Below are positions 25,836 through 35,175 of a stretch of 64,000 nucleotides of DNA, piece after piece. This stretch comes from Streptomyces sp. NBC_00370 (GTDB lineage Bacteria; Actinomycetota; Actinomycetes; Streptomycetales; Streptomycetaceae). Under the pieces are notes generated by a model. The model was not told where the DNA came from and did not search any database. It was given only the letters and a program-made list of their open reading frames with translations. The first letter of the stretch is position 1. Every line of letters starts with the position of its first letter. A program made the translations under genes and the position numbers. The DNA is taken from contig NZ_CP107968.1 in NCBI RefSeq assembly GCF_036084755.1, positions 1,850,501 to 1,914,500 on the forward strand, written 5' to 3'.

Positions 25836-27602
25836 TTACAGGTACTGACCGGTGTTCGCCACCGTGTCGATGGAGCGTCCGGTGTCCGCGCCCTGTTTTC
25901 CGGTGACGAGCGTACGGATGAACACGATCCGCTCGCCCTTCTTTCCGGAGATGCGGGCCCAGTCGTCGGGGTTGGTGGTGTTCGGCAGGTCCTCGTTCTC
26001 CTTGAACTCGTCCACGCAAGCCTGGAGGAGGTGGGAGACCCTGAGACCTTTCTGGTTCTGGTCGAGGAAGTCCTTGATGGCCATTTTCTTGGCCCGGTCC
26101 ACGATGTTCTGAATCATGGCGCCGGAGTTGAAGTCCTTGAAATAGAGGACTTCCTTGTCGCCGTTGGCGTACGTGACCTCGAGGAAGCGGTTCTCCTCGG
26201 ACTCCGTGTACATCCGCTCGACGACGGTCTGGATCATGCCCTGGACCGCGTCCTCACGGGAGTCCCTGTGCTCGGACAGGTCGTCCGTGTGCAGGGGCAG
26301 CGAGGAGCGCAGGTACTTGGCGAAGATGTCCTTGGCCGCCTCGGCGTCGGGACGCTCGATCTTGATCTTCACATCGAGCCGGCCGGGGCGCAGGATCGCC
26401 GGGTCGATCATGTCCTCACGGTTGGAGGCGCCGATCACGATGACGTTCTCCAGACCCTCCACACCGTCGATCTCGGCGAGCAGCTGGGGGACGATGGTGT
26501 TCTCCACGTCCGAGCTGACACCGGATCCACGGGTGCGGAAGAGGGATTCCATCTCGTCGAAGAAGACGATGACGGGGGTGCCCTCGCTGGCCTTCTCACG
26601 GGCGCGCTGGAAGACCAGGCGGATGTGCCGCTCGGTCTCGCCCACGTACTTGTTGAGGAGCTCCGGACCCTTGATATTGAGGAAGTAACTCTTGCCGGCG
26701 GGCCGCCCTGTCACCTCGGCGACCTTCTTGGCGAGCGAGTTCGCCACGGCCTTGGCGATGAGCGTCTTGCCGCAGCCAGGAGGGCCGTAGAGCAGGATGC
26801 CCTTCGGCGGCCGCAGTTCGTGCTCCTTGAAGAGGTCGGGGTAGAGGTACGGAAGCTCGACCGCGTCGCGGATCATCTCGATCTGGCCGCCCAGACCGCC
26901 GATCTTGTCGTAGTCGACGTCCGGGACCTCTTCGAGGACGAGTTCTTCGACCTCGCTCTTGGGGATGACCTCGTAGACGTAACCGGAGCGCGGTTCGAGC
27001 AGCAGGGCGTCGCCGGGCCGGATGGTGATGTCCAGCAGCGGTTCAGCCAGCCGCACCACCCGTTCCTCGTCGGTGTGCCCGACGACCAGGGCGCGCTCGC
27101 CGTCCTCAAGGATCTCCTTGAGGGTGACGATGTCACCGGCCCGCTCGAACGTCATGGCCTCGACCACGTTGGTCGCCTCGTTGAGCATGACCTCCTGGCC
27201 ACGCCTGAGCTCTTCGAGCTCCACGCTGGGGCTGACGTTCACCCGGAGCTTGCGGCCCCCGGTGAAGATGTCGGCCGTACCGTCCTCGTTCGCCTGCAGG
27301 AAGACGCCGAAACCGGCCGGCGGCTGTGCCAGCCTGTCGACCTCTTCCTTGAGGGCCACGATCTGGTCGCGGGCCTCACGCAGCGTGTTGGCGAGCCGCT
27401 CGTTCTGCGCGGACACACCCGCCAGATTGGTCTGCAGCTCGACGATCCGCTCTTCGAGAATCCTCGTGTGCCGCGGAGAGTCGGCGAGCTTGCGTCGCAG
27501 GACGGCGATTTCCTGCTCGAGATAGGCAACCTGGCCGGCGGGGTCTTCAGACCCCCGACCGGGCCGGGTGCCGCGGTTGATGTCGTCGTCGTGTGCTGCC
27601 AC
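25836..27602 (-). CDS. arc: Proteasomal AAA ATPase ARC/Mpa
   Basis: About 588 residues from a GTG at 27602 with GGAGGAGG upstream; a TTG six codons earlier lies inside the ribosome site. N-terminal coiled coil ([18 protein letters not shown] to ALKEEVDRL, about 24-85) binds Pup, then two OB-type domains, then the AAA module: Walker A GPPGCGKT near 270, Walker [13 protein letters not shown]. The C-terminal GQYL motif with the penultimate Tyr is what docks into the alpha-ring pockets. Unfolds pupylated proteins for PrcAB. Its divergent promoter region carries a 14-bp palindrome at 27722. Confidence 0.97.
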   Translation of the reverse strand: MAAHDDDINRGTRPGRGSEDPAGQVAYLEQEIAVLRRKLADSPRHTRILEERIVELQTNLAGVSAQNERLANTLREARDQIVALKEEVDRLAQPPAGFGVFLQANEDGTADIFTGGRKLRVNVSPSVELEELRRGQEVMLNEATNVVEAMTFERAGDIVTLKEILEDGERALVVGHTDEERVVRLAEPLLDITIRPGDALLLEPRSGYVYEVIPKSEVEELVLEEVPDVDYDKIGGLGGQIEMIRDAVELPYLYPDLFKEHELRPPKGILLYGPPGCGKTLIAKAVANSLAKKVAEVTGRPAGKSYFLNIKGPELLNKYVGETERHIRLVFQRAREKASEGTPVIVFFDEMESLFRTRGSGVSSDVENTIVPQLLAEIDGVEGLENVIVIGASNREDMIDPAILRPGRLDVKIKIERPDAEAAKDIFAKYLRSSLPLHTDDLSEHRDSREDAVQGMIQTVVERMYTESEENRFLEVTYANGDKEVLYFKDFNSGAMIQNIVDRAKKMAIKDFLDQNQKGLRVSHLLQACVDEFKENEDLPNTTNPDDWARISGKKGERIVFIRTLVTGKQGADTGRSIDTVANTGQYL

Positions 27603-27721
27603 GGTCCTCACCTCCTCCAAGGGGAGCTGGACGCTTCCTGACCCTACCTGGGCCGGTGATGATTGAAACCCCTAGATCACAAAGACTGTCGGGGTGTGTC
27701 CGATCTTCACCCTTGCGCTCG

Positions 27722-27735
27722 CCCTCACGTGAGGG
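27722..27735. promoter_or_regulatory. Perfect 14-bp palindrome in the arc/ferredoxin divergent promoter
   Basis: CCCTCACGTGAGGG in the 253-bp gap between arc (start 27602) and the ferredoxin gene (27856). A second small repeat, GTGTTCAACAC, is at 27783-27793. Possible regulator site; the protein is unknown. Confidence 0.4.
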
Positions 27736-27855
27736 GAATACCCACCGAACAACATCGGAAAGCCGCCGGTTGTATCGTCGAAGTGTTCAACACCCGTCAG
27801 GGCTGGCGCGACTTACCCCATATTGCACCACCCGGAGCGGCAAACGGCAGGAGAC

Positions 27856-28176
27856 ATGATCGTGCAGCAGGAGGCTCCCACCGAAGGTGTCACTGAGACC
27901 CAGGATCCGCTGGAGGTGTGGATCGACCAGGATCTGTGCACCGGTGACGGGATCTGTGCCCAGTACGCGCCCGAGGTCTTCGAGCTCGACATCGACGGCC
28001 TGGCCTATGTGAAGAGCCCGGAGGACGAGCTGTTGCAGGCCCCCGGTGCCACCACCCGGGTGCCGCTGCCGCTGCTGCGTGACGTGGTGGACTCGGCCAA
28101 GGAGTGTCCGGGCGACTGCATCCACGTCCGGCGGGTTTCGGACAGCGTCGAGGTGTACGGCCCGGACGCGGTCTGA
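27856..28176 (+). CDS. Ferredoxin (3Fe-4S/4Fe-4S type)
   Basis: About 106 residues. Fe-S motif DLCTGDGICAQYAPEVF (Cys-x5-Cys) and the distal AKECPGDCIHV (CysPro, with an extra Cys four residues on). Small acidic electron carrier, of the type that serves cytochromes P450 or other oxidoreductases. The ATG at 27856 is only 2 bases from an AGGAG; the GTG at 27862 is better spaced, so the start may be there. Divergent from arc; no redox partner gene adjoins. Confidence 0.87.
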   Translation: MIVQQEAPTEGVTETQDPLEVWIDQDLCTGDGICAQYAPEVFELDIDGLAYVKSPEDELLQAPGATTRVPLPLLRDVVDSAKECPGDCIHVRRVSDSVEVYGPDAV

Positions 28177-28195
28177 GCCGGGGCGCGGCCCGCCG

Positions 28196-28795
28196 TCAGA
28201 CGCTCTTGGCGGTGGGCTGTTCGCTGCGGACGAACGCGCCGCCGCGCCACTTCCAGGAGACCCGCTCCTGGATGTCGGGGCAGCAGCTCGGGACGCTCGG
28301 GTCCGAGTAGCCCAGCAGGGTGGCCAGGACGGCGCCGCCGGTTATCGCGAAGCCGGTGCCGACGCTCTGCTTCGCCTTCGGGTCCAGCAGGGTCGCCACT
28401 ATGCGGGGCGTGGCCGCCGTGCCCTTGGTCAGTACGTAGACCCCGCTCGGCGGGGTGCCTGAGCCGGAGTCGCAGCGCACGACGGCCACGGTCTCCGGGG
28501 AGCCGTCACCGTCCAGATCGCCGGATGCCTTTTTCGTGACGACCGTCCCGGCGGCGCCACATTCCAGCGGGAAGTGGGCGGCGGCCGGGTCGGGGGCCGG
28601 CAATGCCTGGTGGTTCGGCGCGCTCTGCGCGCGTACCTGTCCCTGTCCCTGGTGAGCCGCCTGCGACGCGGTGGCCGGGCCCGGCTGGAGGAGTCCCGCG
28701 ACGGCCACGACACCGGCCATCGCGGTCGCCGTGGCGAGCCAGTGCATGGGGGCGGGCCTGGTGTGAGCGAGGTCCGCAGCGTCGGAGATCTGCAC
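28196..28795 (-). CDS. Membrane-anchored or secreted protein with FG-GAP-like motif
   Basis: About 199 residues from a GTG at 28795 preceded by CAGGAG at nine bases. Hydrophobic N-terminal segment (LATATAMAGVVAVAGLL) is a signal or anchor. GDLDGDGSPETVAVV is a calcium-binding FG-GAP-like motif. Cysteines in FPLECGA, VVRCDS and PSCCPD suggest disulphides outside the cell. No enzyme signature. Twenty bases past the ferredoxin stop, convergent with it. Confidence 0.75.
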   Translation of the reverse strand: MQISDAADLAHTRPAPMHWLATATAMAGVVAVAGLLQPGPATASQAAHQGQGQVRAQSAPNHQALPAPDPAAAHFPLECGAAGTVVTKKASGDLDGDGSPETVAVVRCDSGSGTPPSGVYVLTKGTAATPRIVATLLDPKAKQSVGTGFAITGGAVLATLLGYSDPSVPSCCPDIQERVSWKWRGGAFVRSEQPTAKSV

Positions 28796-28930
28796 GCGGA
28801 GTGTCTCCTGAGAAGGGCCGTGCTGGAGAAGAAACCAACGGTGTGAGGGAGACAGCATCGTGCCACACGTCACAGCGGCGCGGAACAGCGGGGTACGAAA
28901 CTTCGGCGGTGCTTACGGCCAACAAAACGG

Positions 28931-28976
28931 CGCCGCCGCCGAGTTCCGTGGGCTGCTCGGGAACTCGGCGGCGGCG
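28931..28976 (-). terminator. Hairpin terminator downstream of trmI
   Basis: 17-bp perfect stem (28931-28947 with 28960-28976), 12-nt loop, followed on the minus strand by CCGTTTTGTT, a short U-tract. Confidence 0.82.
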
Positions 28977-29014
28977 GTGCGGCGTTCGGCCGGACAGGGC
29001 CGGTCGGCCTGGCT

Positions 29015-29911
29015 CTAGTGGGAGTTGCTGCTGCCCGGTCCTTCGTAGTCGTCGCCGTACGAGCCCTTGGACGGCCGGCGGCGGCGCAGCGGGGGCTCCA
29101 CGCCGTCGGCGAGGCGGCGCGCGGTGACCAGGAAGCCGGTGTGGCCGATCATCCGGTGGTCGGGGCGCACGGCGAGGCCTTCGACGTGCCAGTTGCGGAT
29201 CATCGACTCCCAGGCGGCCGGCTCGTTGAACGTGCCGAACTCCCTGATCGTCTCGACGGTGCGGGCGAGCTGGGTCGTCGTCGCGACGTACGCGCAGAGG
29301 ATGCCGCCGGGCACGAGTGCCTTGGAGACGGCCTCGATGCACTCCCAGGGCGCGAGCATGTCCAGGACGACCCGGTCCACGTCCGTGTCGGACAGGTTGT
29401 CCTGGAGGTCGCCGACGGTCAGGGTCCAGGCGGGGTGCGGTTCGCCGAAGTAGCGTTCCACGTTCTGCTGGGCGATGTCGGCGAAGTCCTGGCGGCGCTC
29501 GTAGGAGTGCAGCATGCCCTCGTCACCGATGACGCGCAGCAGGAAGCTGCTGAGCGACCCGGAACCCACCCCGGCCTCGACGACGCGCGCGCCGGGGAAG
29601 ATGTCGGCGAAGGCCAGGATCTGGCCCGCGTCCTTGGGGTAGACCACGGCGGCGCCGCGGGGCATGGACAGGACGTAGTCGGGGAGCAGGGGGCGCAGCG
29701 CGAGGTAGGCGACGTTTCCCGTGGTACGGACAACACTGCCCTCGGGAGCACCGATCAGCTCGTCGTGGGGGAAGGACCCTTTGTGGGTGTGGAAGTTCTT
29801 CCCGGCTTCGAGCGTGAAGGTGTAGTGGCGTCCCTTGGGGTCGGTGAGCTGAACCTGGTCCCCGACCTTGAAGGGCCCACGTCGGCGGGCGGCACCGGTC
29901 GGTTCGGACAT
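29015..29911 (-). CDS. trmI: tRNA (adenine-58-N1)-methyltransferase TrmI
   Basis: 298 residues. N-terminal beta domain (FKVGDQVQLTDPKGRHYTF) and Rossmann SAM site VVEAGVGSGSLSSFLL; the target-binding DRVVLDMLAPWECIEAV is typical of TrmI. Makes m1A58 in the tRNA T-loop as a homotetramer. Ortholog of the characterised mycobacterial enzyme that lies near dop/mpa there too. No Shine-Dalgarno; TAGTGT six bases before the ATG suggests leaderless mRNA. Confidence 0.95.
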   Translation of the reverse strand: MSEPTGAARRRGPFKVGDQVQLTDPKGRHYTFTLEAGKNFHTHKGSFPHDELIGAPEGSVVRTTGNVAYLALRPLLPDYVLSMPRGAAVVYPKDAGQILAFADIFPGARVVEAGVGSGSLSSFLLRVIGDEGMLHSYERRQDFADIAQQNVERYFGEPHPAWTLTVGDLQDNLSDTDVDRVVLDMLAPWECIEAVSKALVPGGILCAYVATTTQLARTVETIREFGTFNEPAAWESMIRNWHVEGLAVRPDHRMIGHTGFLVTARRLADGVEPPLRRRRPSKGSYGDDYEGPGSSNSH

Positions 29912-29917
29912 GCGACC

Positions 29918-29923
29918 ACACTA
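29918..29923 (-). promoter_or_regulatory. -10 box of the leaderless trmI promoter
   Basis: TAGTGT on the minus strand, six bases before the ATG at 29911. Confidence 0.5.
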
Positions 29924-29953
29924 GCGGCTTTGTGCGGGGTCCCCTGACGCCGG

Positions 29954-31210
29954 TCAGTGCGGCTCGGGGCGGGCCATCGCGGCGACGAAGGCGCGCTCCA
30001 CGTCCGCCGTGGACAGGACGCCGTAGATCTCACCGGTCTCCTCGACGACCAGGTACTCGGTGGCGGGGGCCGCCCGCAGCCGGTCGAGCAGCGCCTCCCC
30101 CGCCAGTTCGGCGGGGACCCGCATGTCGTCGGTGAGGTCCTGCGAGAGACCGCTGACGGCCACCCAGGGGCGGCGGTGCTGGGGGACGCCGACGATCGCC
30201 GCCTCGCGTACCAGGCCCGTCGGGTCGCCCTGTCCGTCGACGACCACGAGGGCGCGCGCCCCGGCCTCGTTGGCCCGGCGCAGCGCCTCGGAGAGCGGGG
30301 TCTGCGGTTCGACGGGGACGGCGCGTCTGGTCAGCGTGCGCGCCTGGAGTTCCGGCAGGTGCTCGCGCAGCCGGGCCATCCGCAGGCTGTTGCCGGCGCC
30401 GGTCCAGATGATCGCGGCGAGGATCGCGGCGATCAGGGCGTCGGTGACCGTCTCGAAACCGCCGATGTCCCCCGCCGCGCTGCTGAAGCTGCCGCCGTGC
30501 GTGAACAGGGGCAGCCCGATGAGGCCGACGAGTACGACGACGGCCAGCGCCCGGCCGACCCAGGCGGCGGCCACGGTGCCGCTCATCGGCTTTCCGGTGA
30601 TCTTCCAGACGACGGCGCGCAGCATCCGGCCACCGTCGAGCGGCAGTCCCGGCAGCAGGTTGAAGACGGCCACGATCAGGTTGGAGACCATCAGTCCCGC
30701 GAGCAGGACGCCGGGGACGGTGTCGGCGTCCACGGTCAGCATGCCGAGGTAGAAGACCCCGGCGAGGACGAGCGAGAGCAGCGGTCCGACGAAGGCGAGG
30801 ACGAACTCACGGCCCGGGGTGTCGGACTCCTTCTCGATCTCCGAGACGCCGCCGAAGAACTGGAGCTGGATGCGTCGCACGGGAAGCTTGAAGCGCAGCG
30901 CCGCCACGGTGTGGGCCAGCTCGTGGACGAGTACGGAGGCGTAGAAGGCGACGGCGAAGAAGAGCGAGACGAGATAGCGGGCACCGCCGAGACCTGGCAG
31001 GATCCGGTCGATCTGGCCGCCGAAGACCCAGGTGATCAGCGCGGCCACCAGGAACCAGCTGGGGGCGACGTAGACGGGCACGCCGAAGGGCCGGCCCATG
31101 AGGATCCCACCGCCGGGATCCGCGGGCCTCGGCGGCTTCCGGCCGGGGGGCTTGCCCCCGGGGCCGGGCTCCGGCCGGCTGCTCTCGCCGCTCTCGTCGT
31201 CCTCTTTCAC
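29954..31210 (-). CDS. Site-2 protease (M50 family) with two CBS domains
   Basis: 418 residues. Pro-rich N-terminal cytoplasmic tail, then a polytopic core with the zinc motif LVHELAHTV (His96, Glu97, His100) and the distal LPGLPLDGGRMLRAVVW with the third ligand Asp. After the last helix a cytoplasmic CBS pair (about residues 290-415; RRAVPVEPQTPLSEALRRAN, EEVTGEIYGVLSTADVE). This domain order matches Rip3-like proteases. Likely cleaves a membrane substrate; the CBS pair would sense a nucleotide. Substrate is unknown. Divergent from the RecB-like gene. Confidence 0.93.
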   Translation of the reverse strand: MKEDDESGESSRPEPGPGGKPPGRKPPRPADPGGGILMGRPFGVPVYVAPSWFLVAALITWVFGGQIDRILPGLGGARYLVSLFFAVAFYASVLVHELAHTVAALRFKLPVRRIQLQFFGGVSEIEKESDTPGREFVLAFVGPLLSLVLAGVFYLGMLTVDADTVPGVLLAGLMVSNLIVAVFNLLPGLPLDGGRMLRAVVWKITGKPMSGTVAAAWVGRALAVVVLVGLIGLPLFTHGGSFSSAAGDIGGFETVTDALIAAILAAIIWTGAGNSLRMARLREHLPELQARTLTRRAVPVEPQTPLSEALRRANEAGARALVVVDGQGDPTGLVREAAIVGVPQHRRPWVAVSGLSQDLTDDMRVPAELAGEALLDRLRAAPATEYLVVEETGEIYGVLSTADVERAFVAAMARPEPH

Positions 31211-31331
31211 GGGTCCCCTTCGTCGGCGGCAGCGTCGCTATCTCGATCATGCAGTGCGAGAGGCTCTGTAGTCGATGGTATTCGGCGGGGTGCTCTCCGG
31301 CGGACAGGACCCTGCTGTCAGTGCGGGGCCT

Positions 31332-31337
31332 TAGGGT
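31332..31337 (+). promoter_or_regulatory. -10 box of a leaderless promoter (RecB-like gene)
   Basis: TAGGGT, seven bases before the ATG at 31345, with no Shine-Dalgarno. Confidence 0.5.
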
Positions 31338-31344
31338 CTGCGTC

Positions 31345-32205
31345 ATGACTACCAGCACGCCGCCCTCGTCGCTGTCGCCGTCGCGTGCGAGCGACTTCAT
31401 GCAGTGCCCCTTGCTGTACCGCTTCCGGGTCATCGACAAGCTGCCCCAGAAGCCCAGTGAGGCGGCCACCCGCGGCACGCTGGTGCACGCGGTGCTTGAG
31501 CGGCTGTTCGACGACCCGGCGGCGGAGCGCACGGCGCCGCGGGCGCGGGCGATGGTGCCGGGGCAGTGGGACCGGCTGCTGGAGTCGCGGCCCGAGCTGG
31601 CGGAGCTGTTCGCCGAGGACGCGGAGGGTGAGCGGCTGTCCGGCTGGCTGGCGGAGGCCGAGCGGCTGGTGGAGCGGTGGTTCTCGCTGGAGGACCCGAC
31701 CCGGCTGGAACCGGCCGAGCGTGAGCTGTTCGTCGAGACGGAGCTGGCGTCGGGGCTGCGGCTGCGCGGGGTGATCGACCGGGTCGATGTGGCGCCGACC
31801 GGCGAGGTGCGGATCGTCGACTACAAGACGGGCAAGGCGCCCCGCCCCGAGTACGCGGAAGGGGCGCTGTTCCAGATGAAGTTCTACGCCCTGGTGATCT
31901 GGCGGCTGAAGGGCGTGGTGCCGCGCCGGCTCCAGCTGGTGTACCTGGGCAGCGGCGAGGTCATGACGTACGACCCCGAAGTGGCGGACCTGGAGCGGGT
32001 GGAGCGCAAGCTGCTGGCCCTGTGGGAGGCGATCCAGGCCGCCACGAAGTCGGGTGACTGGCGGCCGCGGCCGACGAAGCTGTGCGGCTGGTGCGACCAT
32101 CAGGCGCTCTGTCCGGAATTCGGCGGCACACCGCCGGTTTATCCCCTCACGGTGCCGGGGGCCGCCGCCGTACCGGAGCAGGAAACCGTGCGGGAGACGG
32201 CATAG
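31345..32205 (+). CDS. RecB-family PD-(D/E)XK exonuclease
   Basis: About 286 residues from the ATG at 31345; upstream in-frame sequence is non-coding-like. Cas4/RecB-like core: SRASDFMQCPLLYRF, then RGVIDRVD, VRIVDYKTGK and the QMKFYA helix. One Cys near the N-terminus (MQCP) and three at the C-terminus (KLCGWCDHQALCPEF) make the 4Fe-4S cluster set seen in AddB/Cas4 nucleases. Its ortholog lies next to trmI in mycobacteria. Probable DNA repair nuclease, no partner gene here. Confidence 0.92.
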   Translation: MTTSTPPSSLSPSRASDFMQCPLLYRFRVIDKLPQKPSEAATRGTLVHAVLERLFDDPAAERTAPRARAMVPGQWDRLLESRPELAELFAEDAEGERLSGWLAEAERLVERWFSLEDPTRLEPAERELFVETELASGLRLRGVIDRVDVAPTGEVRIVDYKTGKAPRPEYAEGALFQMKFYALVIWRLKGVVPRRLQLVYLGSGEVMTYDPEVADLERVERKLLALWEAIQAATKSGDWRPRPTKLCGWCDHQALCPEFGGTPPVYPLTVPGAAAVPEQETVRETA

Positions 32206-32280
32206 CGGCCGCGCGCCCGACGGAGCCCCTGCGGGGCGGTCAGGGCAGAATGGGGCCGGTCTAGTGAATGGGAGTTCCCT

Positions 32281-32952
32281 GTGACTGTCCGCGTCCTACT
32301 GGTCGATGACCAGCCGCTGCTGCGCACCGGCTTCCGGATGATCCTGGAGGCGGAGCAGGACATCGCGGTCGTCGGCGAGGCCGGGGACGGCCTCCAGGCC
32401 ATCGACCAGGTCCGGGCGTTGCAGCCCGACGTGGTGCTGATGGACATCCGGATGCCCCGGATGGACGGCGTCGAGGCGACCCGCCAGATCACGGGCCCCG
32501 GCCGGGACGGCCCGGCGAAGGTGCTCGTGCTGACCACCTTCGACCTGGACGAGTACGTGGTGGAGGCGCTGCGCGCCGGGGCGAGCGGCTTCCTGCTGAA
32601 GGACGCGCCCGCCAACGAGTTGGTGCAGGCGATCAGGGTGGTCGCCGCGGGCGAGGCGATGCTGGCGCCGAGCATCACGCGCCGGCTGCTCGACAAGTAC
32701 GCGGACCATCTGCCGTCCGGCGAGGATCCGGTCCCCGACACGCTGCACACCCTGACGGAGCGCGAGGTCGAGGTGCTCAAGCTGGTGGCGCGCGGTCTGT
32801 CGAACGCGGAGATCGCGGCTGATCTGTTCGTGAGCGAGACGACGGTCAAGACGCATGTGGGTCATGTGCTCACGAAGCTGAGCCTGCGCGACCGGGTGCA
32901 GGCGGCGGTGTACGCGTACGAGAGCGGTCTGGTGCGCCCCGGCGCCCAGTGA
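32281..32952 (+). CDS. NarL/FixJ-type response regulator (no adjacent kinase)
   Basis: 223 residues, GTG start with GGGAG upstream. Receiver domain with Asp9/Asp10, phospho-acceptor Asp55 (VVLMDIRMPRMDG), Thr and Lys of LTTF and FLLKD; C-terminal LuxR HTH (LTEREVEVLKLVARGLSNAEIA). All phosphotransfer residues are present, so it should be activated normally. No histidine kinase gene lies beside it: upstream is the RecB-like nuclease and downstream is a convergent gene behind a terminator. Confidence 0.94.
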   Translation: MTVRVLLVDDQPLLRTGFRMILEAEQDIAVVGEAGDGLQAIDQVRALQPDVVLMDIRMPRMDGVEATRQITGPGRDGPAKVLVLTTFDLDEYVVEALRAGASGFLLKDAPANELVQAIRVVAAGEAMLAPSITRRLLDKYADHLPSGEDPVPDTLHTLTEREVEVLKLVARGLSNAEIAADLFVSETTVKTHVGHVLTKLSLRDRVQAAVYAYESGLVRPGAQ

Positions 32953-33001
32953 CCGGTCTCCCCCGGCCGCCGGGGGCCGCGGAGGACACGGAGGGCACAT
33001 G

Positions 33002-33052
33002 CCGAAGGGCCGGCCTCGTGAGTGCGTCGCACTCTCGTGGCCGGCCCTTCGG
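33002..33052. terminator. Bidirectional hairpin between response regulator and binding-protein gene
   Basis: Outer perfect 14-bp stem CCGAAGGGCCGGCC / GGCCGGCCCTTCGG with an inner GAGTGC-GTC-GCACTC hairpin, between convergent genes. Confidence 0.8.
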
Positions 33053-33075
33053 TCCGCTGTGGCGGTGCCCAGGGG

Positions 33076-34677
33076 TCAGGAGCTGCCCCGGCCCAGCTCC
33101 CAGAGGTTCACCTCGGCCGCGGAGTTGACGGCCCATTCGACGCCCGTGATGTCGTCGCGCGACGCCACATACTGCTTGCCCTGCCAGAGCGGCAGGACCG
33201 GCACGTCCCGGGCGACGATGTCCTGGATCCGGCCGAAGGTGTCCGAAGCGTCGGCGCGGTTGGCTTCCTTGCGGGACTCCGGTATGAGCAGGTTCTGCGT
33301 CTCGGCGCTGACGTAGGGGCTGTTGAGGAAGTTGCCCTTGTCGAGGAACGGCGCGACGTAGTTGTCCGGGTCCGGGAAGTCGGGGAACCAGCCCATCCCG
33401 AAGACCTCGTACTTGCGGGCGACTTCGGCCGGGCGGAAGGCCGACCACTCGGTGCCCTTGATCTGGACCTTGAAGAGCCCGGTCGCGTTGAGCTGGCTCT
33501 GCAGGGTCTGGAATTCCTTCTTCGTGGCGGGACCGTAGTGGTCGGTCGTGTAGTTCAGCGTGAACTCGACCGGGGTCTTGATGCCCGCGTTCCTCAGCAC
33601 GGTCTGCGCCTTGGACAGCGACGGGTCGCCGTACTGGTTGAAGAAGGAGTTGGTGTGGCCGCTGATGCCCGAGGGGATCAGCGAGTAGAGCGACTCGGCC
33701 GTCGTGCCGTACACGTCGTTGACGAGCTTGTTGCGGTCGACGCTGTACGCGATCGCCTGCCGGACCGCCTTGTTCTTCACCGAGGGCGCCGAGGTGTCGA
33801 AGGCCAGGTAGCGGATTTCCAGACCCGGCATCTCCGTCAGGTCGATGTCGTCCCTGGGGTGCTCGGTCATCGTCTTGATCTGCTCGGGCGACATGGTGCG
33901 GAGCATGACCCCGATGTCACCCTTGTCGAGCGCCTTGCCCATGGTGTCGGGATCGTCGAACGTGATCCGCTCCACCTTGTTGTTGTTCACCTTCAGAGCA
34001 CCCTTGTACTTGGGGTTCTTGGTGAACACGATCTTCGTGACCTTGTCGTTCTTGACCTCGGCCTTGAGCGTGTACGGGCCCGAGCCGTCGACGTCGAAGC
34101 CCTTGCGGACCTTCTTGGCCTCGTACTGCTTGGGGTTGACGACACCGGCGATGGGGGTCGCGAGCTTGTAGGGGAAGGTCGCGTCGGACGTCTTGAGGTG
34201 GAAGATCACCTCAAGGTCGCCGTTGGTGTCGATGGCGTCGATGTTGTTCAGCAGACCGGCGGCGCCGTTGGGGTCGTTGATGTCGACGACGCGCTCGATG
34301 GAGAACTTCACATCGTCGGCCGTGACCGGGTCACCGTTGCTGAAGGTGAGGCCCTCGCGCAGCGTGCAGCGGTAGCTCTCGTCCTCGTTGTCGGTGAAGG
34401 CGCACTTGGAGGCGGCCTCGGGCACCGGCACACCGCCGCCGCGCGGCACGGCCATCAAGGTCTGCAGGGTCTGCCGAATGACGTTCCACGTCGAAGTGTC
34501 GTACGTGGAAGCGGGATCCAGCGGAGCCGGCACTTCCTTCGTGGCGACGACCTGGTCCGTGGTGCCCACGACAATGGCGGCGTCACCGCCCGAACCGCCC
34601 TCCGCACCACCGCAACCGGCCAGCACGGGCGCGAGCAGACCGGCAACGGCCGTCAACACCAAGGTCTTGCGGTTCAT
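33076..34677 (-). CDS. Oligopeptide-type ABC transporter substrate-binding lipoprotein (SBP family 5)
   Basis: About 533 residues from the ATG at 34677 (GAGGAG upstream); in-frame ATGs further up lack such spacing. Signal peptide with lipobox (LAPVLAGCGG). Family-5 fold: FSNGDPVTADDVKFSIERV, VRQAIAYSVDRNKLVND, and the C-terminal WFPDFPDPDNYVAPF. Binds peptides or similar ligands outside the membrane. No permease or ATPase genes adjoin, so it is an orphan binding protein using a transporter elsewhere. An AGTGATCACT palindrome lies about 230 bp upstream. Confidence 0.93.
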   Translation of the reverse strand: MNRKTLVLTAVAGLLAPVLAGCGGAEGGSGGDAAIVVGTTDQVVATKEVPAPLDPASTYDTSTWNVIRQTLQTLMAVPRGGGVPVPEAASKCAFTDNEDESYRCTLREGLTFSNGDPVTADDVKFSIERVVDINDPNGAAGLLNNIDAIDTNGDLEVIFHLKTSDATFPYKLATPIAGVVNPKQYEAKKVRKGFDVDGSGPYTLKAEVKNDKVTKIVFTKNPKYKGALKVNNNKVERITFDDPDTMGKALDKGDIGVMLRTMSPEQIKTMTEHPRDDIDLTEMPGLEIRYLAFDTSAPSVKNKAVRQAIAYSVDRNKLVNDVYGTTAESLYSLIPSGISGHTNSFFNQYGDPSLSKAQTVLRNAGIKTPVEFTLNYTTDHYGPATKKEFQTLQSQLNATGLFKVQIKGTEWSAFRPAEVARKYEVFGMGWFPDFPDPDNYVAPFLDKGNFLNSPYVSAETQNLLIPESRKEANRADASDTFGRIQDIVARDVPVLPLWQGKQYVASRDDITGVEWAVNSAAEVNLWELGRGSS

Positions 34678-35175
34678 CCTGGACGTACTCCTCATGCGGC
34701 ACTGGGATACAGCGGTGTGAAGGAGACTCCGCCGTGCCACCCGTTCGGGGCTGCGCGTTCGGGCCGGGATACAGGGTGATCGGTCCCGTGTTCACGGCGA
34801 CTTGGTGGACCGTCGGGACACGTCGGTGATGCGGCGAAGTACTCGGCACGAGATTAGTCGGCGGTGCGGGGAATGCAGGACCGGGTGCGAACGGCGGCGT
34901 AAACGCTAAGTGATCACTACCGACCGGGGTGCCATTTCCTGGTGCCGTCATGTTTCGTACACCGGTTCACCAATCGGGACACATGGGCACAGCCAAACCC
35001 CCTCCGCACCACCCGAAGCAGGGTCTTGTCCCGGCTGTCGACGGCATGGCGCGTGATAAACGTCACTCACTCCGTGCCGAGTCCGCGGTGAATAGCGGTC
35101 CCTCAATGTCACGGAAAATACACGGGCCAATGCGATGAGTTTCTGAATGCAAAATGCAGAGACGCGCAGTGCGGA
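34678..35175. other. Intergenic, no gene seen
   Basis: 498 bp between the binding protein and HAD genes. It must hold the binding-protein promoter. Visible symmetric elements: AGTGATCACT at 34909-34918 and CCGTG-TT-CACGG at 34786-34797. No credible ORF, RNA gene or strong terminator was recognised. Confidence 0.5.
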
